64,000 nt of DNA from Planctomycetales bacterium ZRK34. GTDB taxonomy: Bacteria; Planctomycetota; Phycisphaerae; Phycisphaerales; Zrk34. The notes beneath the pieces were generated by a model that did no database searches, was not told the DNA's origin, and saw only the letters and a program-made list of their open reading frames with translations. The first letter of the stretch is position 1, and every line of letters begins with the position of its first letter. The DNA lies in contig CP050848.1 in assembly GCA_014873095.1 (NCBI GenBank), positions 1,240,001 to 1,304,000 on the forward strand. Direction: 5' to 3'. Position numbers and translations under genes: made by a program. Below, piece after piece: positions 18,820 through 26,513 of the stretch.

Positions 18820-19068
18820 GCTGCGGTTCCCCAGCACCGAATGAACATGAGCCATGACCGATTGTACGATGCGGGGCCAGCCTAGTCGATATCTGCATTC
18901 ATAGACGTATTGAAATGGACTGCCGACCGTCTGTTGGTGTGATACAGTTTTTACGGTCGTATCCAACTCCAGGACCACCAAGGTGTACCCTTGAAAACCG
19001 GCGAGCGCCAAATTGAAACTATGTCACTCGGGCACTTCCGCACCTCTTGAACACAAGGAGCTCCAATC

Positions 19069-19221
19069 GTGAATGCTACCCCCCAAGATCATCCAGACAC
19101 TGAGAATGATCACGACTATGACGATGACTGTCGGGATTTCGAACGCCCGCCTGTAGAATACGATGAAGATGACGACACCATCTTCGACGCCGATATTGAG
19201 GACGGAATCGACAGTGAATAA
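19069..19221 (+). CDS. Small highly acidic protein, 50 aa
   Basis: An AAGGAG ribosome site lies 8 bases before a GTG start. The 50-residue product is about 40 percent Asp plus Glu (for example DHDYDDDCRDFE, EYDEDDDTIFDAD). There is no membrane segment. Such composition is seen in DNA-mimic or inhibitor peptides, but many acidic small proteins have other roles, so no function is assigned. A GC-rich hairpin directly follows the stop. The ribosome site and the compact gene plus hairpin make it likely to be real. Confidence 0.5.
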   Translation: MNATPQDHPDTENDHDYDDDCRDFERPPVEYDEDDDTIFDADIEDGIDSE

Positions 19222-19750
19222 CCCATGGCCGGTTTCCCGGTATTAAATCCGGGAACCGAAGTTCACACGGGGAACCTTGATTTCAGCGTTCTGGGAACAG
19301 TTTTCGAGGGCAACGTGACTGGTTGGAAGGAGCTACTGAGGCGGGTAGACTTGAAGGTTCAGTGGCCGTCATGTGTGGTGCGGGTGATGTCATGACAAAA
19401 CAAGTTCTCGTCATCGTGGCCTTAGTCAACATCGGAAAACGGGCGTCATGATTTCTAAACTACTTTACTCACCTCGGGGCTGGCGTTATCCTGTTTGTAG
19501 CGTCCGGGGGTGGTCTCCGGGCAGAACCCCGGTTTCTTTGGGCTTGAATGGAGGCCTAGGTGCTGAGCGGGGGTGACGGGCTGGTTTGTGACGTGCTAGG
19601 CCTATAGTTTTCCCCCTCTTAGTTCAAACTTCATCCTTAAGTTTACCCGGCTGCTCTAGTTTGCTATGGCCATCCTGGGTCATCAGCGTATTCTCTCGAT
19701 AAGAAGATAGTCTGCAACGCACGGAATACAACATAGGAACTGGAATTGCC
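19222..19750. other. Non-coding stretch with several hairpins before the TIR-PRTase operon
   Basis: A hairpin lies at about 19229-19258 (CGGTTTCCCGG paired with CCGGGAACCG), probably ending the acidic-protein transcript. Farther on come CCGGGG...CCCCGG around 19504-19542 and an 8-bp pair AGGCCTAG/CTAGGCCT at 19552-19559 and 19596-19603. A 56-codon frame at 19225-19395 begins inside the first hairpin and is not convincing. The region could carry a structured leader or small RNA; the operon promoter should lie in its AT-richer right end (19610-19740). Confidence 0.4.
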
Positions 19751-20698
19751 ATGCGACGTCCAAGACTCTTCATCGGTTCATCTACAGAAGGGCTTCAAAT
19801 TGCGAAATCGCTGCAAATGAATCTCGACCATGCTGCCGAAGTGACGGTATGGACGAATAACATATTTGAAGTTTCCCAGACACAAAGCGAGAGCTTATTT
19901 GGCGCTCTGGATGCTTCCGATTTCGCAGCATTCGTATTCACGCCTGACGATGTCGTTGAGAGTCGCAACCAAACGTATAACGCGCCCCGCGACAATGTTA
20001 TCTTCGAACTGGGTCTATTCGCAGGCCGGCTCGGACTGCACCGCACATACATCGTAAAACCCAGAGATGCCACCATAAAGATCCCGACCGATCTTTTCGG
20101 TATCAACACTGTCGACTACGAGAATCATACCTCCGGCAACGTTTCTGCGATGGTTCAAGCCGCATCAACGAAAATCGAGTATGCCTTGGATCGCTTTTCT
20201 AATTCCAGAGACACTCAGACGATGGAATGGGCTGACTTCTGCGGCCTGATAGCTGAGCTTGGGGACAAGCTGAAGAGATCGCCTCACGCGAGAGGATTTA
20301 TGCCAGACATTATACTTGGACTCTCGCGTGGTGGAATAATCGTTGCTGACCTCCTCTCGCGTTATCTTGGAGGACGTATTCCATCGCTCTGCTTGTGGGC
20401 CGATCGACATAAGGAACATCAAAGCACTGTCATCGCGCCACCAAAAAATGACATCAACAGCATCATTAAGACACTGCTTGGGAAGCGTCGATACAAGAAC
20501 GTCTTGCTTGTCGACGACATTTCTAGACGCGGCCAAACCATATGTCGTGCGAAAGACTTTATTGAGTCTGTACCATCGGAGTTGGTTGTGAAAACATTGC
20601 TTGTGGTTGTACATGAGAATGCATCATATAAACCCGATTATATTGGGATGAGTACGTCAGACTTCGACCTTCGCCTGCCATTCTCCATCTTGGGATAA
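19751..20698 (+). CDS. TIR-like (PF10137/Cap12 type) domain fused to a phosphoribosyltransferase
   Basis: The protein has 315 residues. Residues 5-130 match the TIR-like family of CBASS/Pycsar effectors: LFIGSSTEGL at 6-15, FVFTPDD, RDNVIFELGLFAGRLG (candidate catalytic Glu86), and IPTDLFGI. Known members degrade NAD+ when activated. Residues about 160-315 are a type I phosphoribosyltransferase: ILGLSRGGIIVADLLSRYLG and the PRPP loop VLLVDDISRRGQT (251-263). The TIR part therefore sits on a base/PRPP enzyme rather than a nucleotide sensor. The gene is first in a tight operon (1-base gap to the next gene). The combined activity is unknown; defence or synthesis of a nucleotide-like molecule are both plausible. 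Confidence 0.85.
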   Translation: MRRPRLFIGSSTEGLQIAKSLQMNLDHAAEVTVWTNNIFEVSQTQSESLFGALDASDFAAFVFTPDDVVESRNQTYNAPRDNVIFELGLFAGRLGLHRTYIVKPRDATIKIPTDLFGINTVDYENHTSGNVSAMVQAASTKIEYALDRFSNSRDTQTMEWADFCGLIAELGDKLKRSPHARGFMPDIILGLSRGGIIVADLLSRYLGGRIPSLCLWADRHKEHQSTVIAPPKNDINSIIKTLLGKRRYKNVLLVDDISRRGQTICRAKDFIESVPSELVVKTLLVVVHENASYKPDYIGMSTSDFDLRLPFSILG

Positions 20699-20699
20699 A

Positions 20700-21404
20700 A
20701 TGAGCATACGCACGCTAAGAGCGCGATGCCAAGCGAGTAAACTTAAGTACCCTCCGCGCCATGTCGCTTATAATATTCACCGGAGGTGGTCGATCTATGT
20801 TACTTGGCTTTTTATTCGTCTAGGCGTTGCGCCAACAACAGCCTCGGTCTTGATGTTTATTGCTGGTGCGGTCGGCATTGTTGCAATCACGATGTCTTAT
20901 GCCTTGCCAGGGGTCGCATTTCTGTATGTGGCATTTCTGTTAGACAAGTCAGATGGCGAACTGGCACGGTGGTATGGAATTGACTCTGTCAAAGGCGTAT
21001 ATCTAGATGAGCTGTTTCATCTGGTGATTAACTCTTCTGTCTTTGCTGCCTTCGGCGTTTGTAGTAATGAACTGGTGGCAGGATTCATTGCGTCGTATCT
21101 TTATCTGCTTGTTCGCGGCGAGTATAAGATTGTTTATACCGTTGCTTCCAAACATTCCATGCAGGTGCGGAGCCGAAGCGATCTAATTCGCGGTAGGCAT
21201 ATATTCGGCGCACTATCAGGAATTGGAGCCTTGCTTGCTGCTGAGGATGTTGTTTTGGTGATTGTGGCCGTGATGTATCTTGTCGGGGAAATAGACATGT
21301 TTCTCTATTTCTACTGCATACTACTATTCACATTGTTCATAGCAGGCTCCATCTCCAGCTACTCTGACGTGCTCTACAGACGCCTGCGACCGAACGAGGA
21401 ATGA
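20700..21404 (+). CDS. CDP-alcohol phosphatidyltransferase family membrane protein
   Basis: The protein has 234 residues and about six membrane helices. The CDP-alcohol transferase motif is present at 82-107: D82, D85-G86, A89-R90, G99, D103. The fourth acidic position is His107 (LDELFH). The family moves an alcohol onto a CDP-activated lipid or sugar-like donor within the membrane. The His in place of the usual last Asp, which acts as base, hints at a variant reaction or subfamily. It is the second gene of the operon and overlaps the HAD gene by 4 bases (ATGA). Confidence 0.8.
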   Translation: MSIRTLRARCQASKLKYPPRHVAYNIHRRWSIYVTWLFIRLGVAPTTASVLMFIAGAVGIVAITMSYALPGVAFLYVAFLLDKSDGELARWYGIDSVKGVYLDELFHLVINSSVFAAFGVCSNELVAGFIASYLYLLVRGEYKIVYTVASKHSMQVRSRSDLIRGRHIFGALSGIGALLAAEDVVLVIVAVMYLVGEIDMFLYFYCILLFTLFIAGSISSYSDVLYRRLRPNEE

Positions 21405-22231
21405 CAATGGCGTTGCCCCCCCAGGCTAGTAGCATAGTATTTCTTGATCTGGACGGAACTATTCTTCATAAGGGAGAGCGTCGAGATAGCAAGCTGCGTG
21501 CGATAGACTACGGCGTATCTCAGCGATCATTTATTCATCAGGACGCAATTGCGCTTATAGTGGAACTACTTGGGGTTGGTGTGGCGGTGGTAATCGGGAC
21601 GGGGCGACGGTACGCAAATTTTGAACCAGTTGCACGAGTCGTCAAGCACCATCTTGCTCTTTTAGAGCATGGTGGTTTGATCGTAGATTCGATGGCTCGG
21701 CCGGTTGCCATAGATAGCCAGTGGTCCGATCACCATTGGGCAGCATTGGACAGGAGGTCCACAGGCCGAGCATCATTGTGGCAGTTAGCAGACGATCTTG
21801 AAACCCAGGGATATGCCATTTCGCGGGAGGGTAGGTGTGTCTCTATTCGTGTAGAGACGAAGAATCAAGGCGTCGACGTTCACAACACAGCGAGGGAAAT
21901 TGGGCTATTTATCTCTGCGAGAGGATTTCGAGATACTTTCGAGACAATCATAAATGAAGACACGGTAGACGTCATACCGAGAACGTCGGGAAAGCTCAAT
22001 GCTGCAAAGTACGTGGTGAGTAGTCTGGAATCAGTACCAAAGATTCATGCGGTTGGCGATGGCGAGAATGATCTAGCTCTTTTGAAATTTGCACAGCATC
22101 GTTATTGCCCGGCAACTGCAACGCAGGAGGTGAAGGACATAGTGCGTGCGAACAACGGGTACGTAGCTGACAGTGGAGGGGCGAAGTCGGCGGTGCAATT
22201 GCTGGAAGAGGTACTAAGACGGGTAAGGTAG
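21401..22231 (+). CDS. HAD-superfamily phosphatase, Cof/HAD-IIB type
   Basis: The protein has 276 residues. Motif I is FLDLDGTIL (D16, D18); motif II is VVIGTGRRY; a C2-type cap lies in the middle; the C-terminal motif is VGDGENDLALL. Family members remove phosphate from sugar phosphates or similar small molecules in the cytoplasm. The start overlaps the upstream stop, so translation is coupled. A PRTase, a CDP-alcohol transferase and a HAD phosphatase together look like a short pathway making or disposing of a phosphorylated nucleoside-like or lipid-linked compound (inference). Confidence 0.85.
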   Translation: MTMALPPQASSIVFLDLDGTILHKGERRDSKLRAIDYGVSQRSFIHQDAIALIVELLGVGVAVVIGTGRRYANFEPVARVVKHHLALLEHGGLIVDSMARPVAIDSQWSDHHWAALDRRSTGRASLWQLADDLETQGYAISREGRCVSIRVETKNQGVDVHNTAREIGLFISARGFRDTFETIINEDTVDVIPRTSGKLNAAKYVVSSLESVPKIHAVGDGENDLALLKFAQHRYCPATATQEVKDIVRANNGYVADSGGAKSAVQLLEEVLRRVR

Positions 22232-22516
22232 AATTGGCGTAAGAAGATTGAAGGGGTACGAACATATTGGTTGTGCTCGCCGTCAACAAATGAGTGTTAA
22301 CGGTCGGATGAGCATTCATCTGTGTGGGACTTGTTACAAAACGTAGATTGAGAATTCAACCGGGTGAACAAGTGGCTTGGACATCCTATCTAGAGGCCGG
22401 TGTACCTTTTTATCGGGATGGGACCCACAGAGATAAGGCCCCATGGGATGGGCCTATGCCTGGCAAGATGAATAAAGTTCTTTGCGAAGTGATGTTCTGT
22501 ATGCTCTAATCTGTGC

Positions 22517-22864
22517 ATGAGCTGGTTCCGCAATCTCATTGAGCGAATTCGTTCCGCATGGAAACGTCGTCGGAGGCGATCACAATTCACCGGCGTCTCT
22601 TGGTTAGAGTCATCCGATCCATCTGGAGACATACGTCTCGGCAGACTCGTGCTCTGCGGCCCTCAGGAACGACCGAAGTGGCTTCGATTTGACTGTCCAT
22701 GCCGTTGTGGTCGAGTAATCGCGCTTAATCTTATGAAATCTCATAATCCCCATTGGCGCATTGAAATTCATGATGATGGGACCCTCACCGCATTCCCATC
22801 GGTTGATGCGCAGGAATGCGGCAGCCACTTCTGGATTCGACACAATAAAATTGATTGGGTTTAG
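22517..22864 (+). CDS. DUF6527-like small zinc-ribbon protein
   Basis: The protein has 115 residues. The N-terminus is very basic (RIRSAWKRRRRRSQ). The core has CPCRCGRVIALNLM and a late Cys/His pair (ECGSHFWIRHNKIDW), which looks like a metal-binding ribbon of the DUF6527 type, a family often found beside bacterial ubiquitin-like systems. It converges on the E1/JAB gene with a 4-base overlap of the stops. The 285 bases upstream of it (22232-22516) carry no convincing gene. Confidence 0.65.
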   Translation: MSWFRNLIERIRSAWKRRRRRSQFTGVSWLESSDPSGDIRLGRLVLCGPQERPKWLRFDCPCRCGRVIALNLMKSHNPHWRIEIHDDGTLTAFPSVDAQECGSHFWIRHNKIDWV

Positions 22865-24237
22865 TGGTTAGATGACGGCCAATTCAGGCCTAGGAACTCG
22901 CGTGTATCACCTCGACCCCAATTTGCTTTCAATGAGCATTGGCATTCTGGGTCTGCTGCTAATCTATTTGTTCGTCTCTGACTCTCATGAAATAACAATA
23001 GCAGTTCGGACGACTGGCGGTTTTCTCCCATGAACCCAGTAAGTCGATGAAGTAGTTCGCAAATAGCCTGGGACGCAACTGACGTAGTGAACATTACGAC
23101 TGCGGGTTCGTCTGTCTCAAGCTCGTTGGCATAGCCTTCCTCAATTTCAGCTTCGCGCTGATCCGAAGGCAGACTTTCTTCGCGAATCATCTGCGGAGTA
23201 ATTCGGCCTCGACAAAATAAGCACGCCTCTCCCGGCAAAAGGGTTGTGATGCGACCGTATATTCCACGAATCGTACCATCTTCGGATTGAATCTTGACAC
23301 CAGTGTCAATGCACGGGATGTAGTATCGAAGCGATAGCCGAGTCAGGACACTACGGGGAAATGCCAAATCCGCGCAGCCAAACACAATATCACATGATCG
23401 AAGCTCCTTGGCAACAGCTTCTTCGGTTATGTGATTGGGAAATGAACGAACCTCCGTACCCAAACCCAAAGAGTGAATTTCTTCAGTTTGAATTTGGACC
23501 TTGTTCCGTCCTTCGTCAAACACATCTGAACCATATACGCGATTCACATTGGTGCTTTCGAACTGATCCCCGTCAAAAATTGACAACGTACCAACCCCTA
23601 GCCGCGCAAGCTGCTGGATGACGGATGAGCCAACTCCACCGGCTCCCACCACCCCAATATGCAATTGAGCCAACAGCATTTGAATTTCCGGTCCGAACGC
23701 GCGTACTTGGCGATCAAAGAATTCCGGGATTACCGAATGGCCCATGCTATCAGTATCTTTGAATCTAAATCGTCTTCCAATGATGCGGGTCCGCTCGACC
23801 ATCTTCCATTCTGAGCCTATACGAATCCTTGCAGAATGTGATTCTGCCGTATTGAAGACCATAGAACCATGGAATGAGGATTGTGCTCGTGATGAAAAAA
23901 AGTCCATCAGCTTCGGGTCTTCGCTATCGTCCTGATCAGAAAATCCGGGGTGATCTACAGGGTGCGAGTGAACGAAGATGATTGATTCACGGTTATCCCG
24001 AGCCCGCTTTGCGACTCGTACATAGGAGTCGGACATTATCGAAAGCCTAATCGGCGTGCGATCCAAATAGTGGGCATCTTCAACAGGTATGACATCGCGC
24101 ACCAGCAATCGGACTTCATCCGTGGTTTCGCTCGCTCCGCACAAGAGATATGCCGCCCCCTCGAAGCCGGGCTTTGAAAACACCGCTTCTGTCAAGGCGG
24201 AATACTGTTCTTCCAAAATGGTGAGCGAGTATCGCAT
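22861..24237 (-). CDS. JAB protease - E1 (ThiF-like) fusion of a bacterial ubiquitin-like system
   Basis: The ATG at 24237 follows a GGGAG site; a GTG six bases earlier is possible. About residues 1-160 form a JAB/MPN metallopeptidase: HSHP at 90-93 and a Ser-Asp-Gln-Asp zinc ligand motif shortly after. Residues 190-440 form a ThiF/E1 adenylating domain: GVVGAGGVGSSVIQQL, IFDGDQFESTNVNR, and a Cys pair CLFC with CQC near the end as probable zinc ligands. E1 activates the C-terminus of a ubiquitin-like protein; JAB trims or removes it. It is last in the Ubl-E2-E1 operon, following the E2 gene by under 10 bases. Confidence 0.85.
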   Translation of the reverse strand: MRYSLTILEEQYSALTEAVFSKPGFEGAAYLLCGASETTDEVRLLVRDVIPVEDAHYLDRTPIRLSIMSDSYVRVAKRARDNRESIIFVHSHPVDHPGFSDQDDSEDPKLMDFFSSRAQSSFHGSMVFNTAESHSARIRIGSEWKMVERTRIIGRRFRFKDTDSMGHSVIPEFFDRQVRAFGPEIQMLLAQLHIGVVGAGGVGSSVIQQLARLGVGTLSIFDGDQFESTNVNRVYGSDVFDEGRNKVQIQTEEIHSLGLGTEVRSFPNHITEEAVAKELRSCDIVFGCADLAFPRSVLTRLSLRYYIPCIDTGVKIQSEDGTIRGIYGRITTLLPGEACLFCRGRITPQMIREESLPSDQREAEIEEGYANELETDEPAVVMFTTSVASQAICELLHRLTGFMGENRQSSELLLLFHESQRRTNRLAADPECQCSLKANWGRGDTREFLGLNWPSSNH

Positions 24238-24246
24238 CGTCACTCC

Positions 24247-24624
24247 CTAGGGCTTGCATTGAAGTTCTTTGTAAACAAATGGCATGAACGTCTGAAGGCT
24301 GTCGATTCCTGGACGCCACTTCGGAAGGTGTCGCGAGAAGCGTTGCCACGTTCTTCCGGCATGTTGTTCCATTTTATTGGCTTTGTGAGGATACTGGTTC
24401 GTGCTCTTCAGGCGCAGATGGGGATCAACATAAAAATTGTCGAGTGTCGAATCGTTGTAGCCCGCTGGGATACAGATCATCAATTGGACGGTAGAACGAT
24501 CATACCGACCGGCGTCTACGGAGAAGCCCTTGATGACCAGGCAGGAACCTGCGCCGTCCGGCAGAAGTTCCCAATCATAACCTTTGCTGTTCAGATACCG
24601 TTCGTCTTCTTCAGAGAGTCCCAT
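24247..24624 (-). CDS. Prokaryotic E2 family E-like conjugating protein
   Basis: The ATG at 24624 (MGLSEEDERYLNSKG) has GGGAGCGAG upstream; a TTG start at 24651 would extend it. The protein has about 125 residues. The core (WELLPDG, ICIPAGYNDSTLDNFYVDP, HAGRTWQRFSRH, KWRPGIDSLQTF) has the pattern of the Prok-E2_E family. Cys51 in MICIP lies on the central strand; Cys28 is the other core cysteine. Which one, if any, carries the Ubl cannot be told from sequence. It overlaps the Ubl gene by 14 bases. Confidence 0.75.
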   Translation of the reverse strand: MGLSEEDERYLNSKGYDWELLPDGAGSCLVIKGFSVDAGRYDRSTVQLMICIPAGYNDSTLDNFYVDPHLRLKSTNQYPHKANKMEQHAGRTWQRFSRHLPKWRPGIDSLQTFMPFVYKELQCKP

Positions 24625-24883
24625 CGCTCGCTCCCGGATTGATCTGGCCAAGCACGCTGTAGAAGTGCATGCCAGGTTTCAATTCAACCGCCTGATTGTC
24701 GGCAATCTTGTCGTCGTCGTCTCCTGGCATCTCCAGCCAGAGTTCGTAATCGGAAGCGATTGGGGGTACGGCAAGCGCCCGCAGCTCTGATCCGGTCATG
24801 GGCGACTTGGGAGCCTTGTATGGCTTGTTATCGATGATGATGGGAGTGAAGTCGTTTCCATTTTTTGCGTGTTCGTTGGACAT
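24611..24883 (-). CDS. Ubiquitin-like protein, single multiubiquitin-type domain
   Basis: The ATG at 24883 (MSNEHAKNG) is chosen because AAGAGG lies 7 bases upstream; an ATG two codons earlier overlaps that site. The product has 90 residues, with one beta-grasp domain of the Multi_ubiq type: FTPIIIDNKPYKAPK, MTGSELRALA, DYELWLEMPGDDDD, AVELKPGMHFYSV. It ends GQINPGASDGTL. The tail extends past Gly, so JAB trimming to Pro-Gly or Asp-Gly before E1 activation is plausible (inference). First gene of the cassette. Confidence 0.75.
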   Translation of the reverse strand: MSNEHAKNGNDFTPIIIDNKPYKAPKSPMTGSELRALAVPPIASDYELWLEMPGDDDDKIADNQAVELKPGMHFYSVLGQINPGASDGTL

Positions 24884-24929
24884 CGGCATACCTCTTGAGG
24901 GTGAATGACAGTGAAGTATCAAGATTCAG

Positions 24930-24980
24930 CTATAACGAACATAGCAGTTCGTCTGAGCGAAATCAACTATAGCGAACAAA
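24930..24980. promoter_or_regulatory. Putative operator between Ubl cassette and XRE/ImmA genes
   Basis: The divergent intergenic region holds an inverted repeat ACGAAC - 6 bases - GTTCGT (24935-24952). A further half site in similar context follows (CTATAACGAAC at 24930 and CTATAGCGAAC at 24967). These lie between the starts of the Ubl operon and the XRE regulator. An XRE protein binding here would control both directions. Confidence 0.55.
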
Positions 24981-24985
24981 TATTC

Positions 24986-25013
24986 TTGCCAAAACGTACA
25001 AAAACAGTATACT
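24986..25013 (+). promoter_or_regulatory. Sigma70-type promoter of XRE/ImmA pair
   Basis: TTGCCA (24986-24991) and TATACT (25008-25013) are separated by 16 bases. The -10 ends 32 bases before the XRE ATG. The operator half site at 24967-24977 lies immediately upstream, in a position suited to self-repression. Confidence 0.5.
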
Positions 25014-25045
25014 GAAGAGGATAAACACACCCGAGGTAACTGCCC

Positions 25046-25459
25046 ATGTCGCTAGCCGAAAGAATCCGTAAATTGCGCAACGATAAAGATTTATCGCTTG
25101 ACGATCTGGCGGATGCGGCAAATATATCCAAGACCTACCTGTGGGAGCTTGAAAAAGATTCCGAGGGGGCAAAGAAACCATCCGCTGACGTTCTGATGCG
25201 AATTGCAGCTGCTCTTTCAACGACGCTTGCGGACATACTCGCATTAGAAACCGTGACAGTCAGGGAAGCACCTGTGGAGATACCACCAGCCCTCAAGGAA
25301 TTTCAAAAACGCATGGAAGCTCAACAGACGCCACTTACACCGGAAGACCTACAGGACCTAGCCGCCATGAAGTTCCGTGGTGGTCAACCTCAGACAGCAG
25401 ACGAGTGGCATCAGCTTTACTTCCTACTTGCAAACTCGACTCGGAAGAAGAAATCGTGA
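25046..25459 (+). CDS. XRE-family regulator
   Basis: The protein has 137 residues. The N-terminal HTH (ERIRKLRNDKDLSLDDLADA, ANISKTYLWELEKD, PSADVLMRIAAALS) is a standard XRE/Cro fold, followed by a short helical region. It is translationally coupled to the ImmA/IrrE-like protease gene (GTGA overlap). In such pairs the protease cleaves the repressor on a damage or infection signal. The likely target is the shared operator upstream, which would place the Ubl cassette under its control (inference). Confidence 0.85.
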   Translation: MSLAERIRKLRNDKDLSLDDLADAANISKTYLWELEKDSEGAKKPSADVLMRIAAALSTTLADILALETVTVREAPVEIPPALKEFQKRMEAQQTPLTPEDLQDLAAMKFRGGQPQTADEWHQLYFLLANSTRKKKS

Positions 25460-26463
25460 CTGATTCATCTCGATCATCTGAGTCGCTGATTGAAGAATTG
25501 GTTCGCACAACAAAGGCGAATGATCCTGCGGCAGCGATACGTTTGAAGGCTCGTGAACTTATTGAGTTGCATGTGGATTCCTTCGGCACACCAACTATAC
25601 CCATCAATGTTGATGTTCTTGCCAGCCTCCGTGGTATCAAACGAAGCAAAGAGTCGCCTCTACATAGCCCTGATGCCGAGCTTCGACCCGATGGCACTGG
25701 CGGAGTTGAAATGCGTATCAACGCTGACCGGCCTGAAACCCGCCAGCGTTTCAGCATAGCTCATGAAATCAGTCATACCTTCTTCCCCGATTACACGACA
25801 AAACCATGGTGTAGAACTGATGCTCGATATCGTGATCGAGCCGACGCAGATGATTATCTAGAGATGCTCTGTGACATAGGCGCTGCCGAACTGCTCTTTC
25901 CGAGGCCATGGTTTAAAGTGGATGCTAACGCTGTCACCGATGCGGCCGGATTGATAAATCTGGCAAAGACATACCATGCGTCACGTGAGGCGACAATACG
26001 TCGTTACGTAGAGACCTCGCCGGAGTCAGTCGCTGCGGCATATCTTATTTGGAAACTGAAACCTACCCAGAAATCTACGGTTGGTCGCAGGGACCAGGGC
26101 AATCTCTATGGGTTAACCCCAGAAGATGAAATTCGAGAAGCATCCCAGCTAAGAATCGAGTACACAGCGTCGAGCGAGTCATTCAACACAGCGGGACACT
26201 TCATTCCGAAAGACAAATCGGTCGAAAAGAATGGACCGCTTTACCAAGCTGCATCATTGGCAACACCGACCGATGGCGAATGCTTCCTCAACTTTGGTCA
26301 ATTGTCAGGGATGTTTCATGTCTGGGCTGTACCGCTCTGGACACCTGACGATCAAAGGGGGGTGAATGGTGAATACGCAGTAGCTGCCATTCTACGACCG
26401 CTGAAATTAGACAAATTGAAGCGCAGGCAAGCGAAGGGGCATGACTCGACCTTGTTCAACTAA
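25456..26463 (+). CDS. ImmA/IrrE-family metallopeptidase
   Basis: The GTG at 25456 overlaps the XRE stop (GTGA), which decides the start. The product has about 335 residues. The zinc motif HEISH lies in RQRFSIAHEISHTFFPDY, and the downstream acidic ligand region is DYLEMLCDIGAAELLFPRPWF. After the protease, a C-terminal part of about 130 residues follows that I do not recognise. The usual partner is an XRE repressor, as here. Confidence 0.85.
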   Translation: MTDSSRSSESLIEELVRTTKANDPAAAIRLKARELIELHVDSFGTPTIPINVDVLASLRGIKRSKESPLHSPDAELRPDGTGGVEMRINADRPETRQRFSIAHEISHTFFPDYTTKPWCRTDARYRDRADADDYLEMLCDIGAAELLFPRPWFKVDANAVTDAAGLINLAKTYHASREATIRRYVETSPESVAAAYLIWKLKPTQKSTVGRRDQGNLYGLTPEDEIREASQLRIEYTASSESFNTAGHFIPKDKSVEKNGPLYQAASLATPTDGECFLNFGQLSGMFHVWAVPLWTPDDQRGVNGEYAVAAILRPLKLDKLKRRQAKGHDSTLFN

Positions 26464-26513
26464 CGCTGCAATTAAAATCTCCAGCTTCGCATACTACTAG
26501 GGGAACTACCTCT

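Noticed and set aside
19225-19395. 56-codon frame after the acidic gene
   Set aside because: It starts inside a hairpin that looks like the terminator of the acidic gene.
22324-22509. 61-codon frame before the DUF6527 gene
   Set aside because: No ribosome site and no protein-like pattern.
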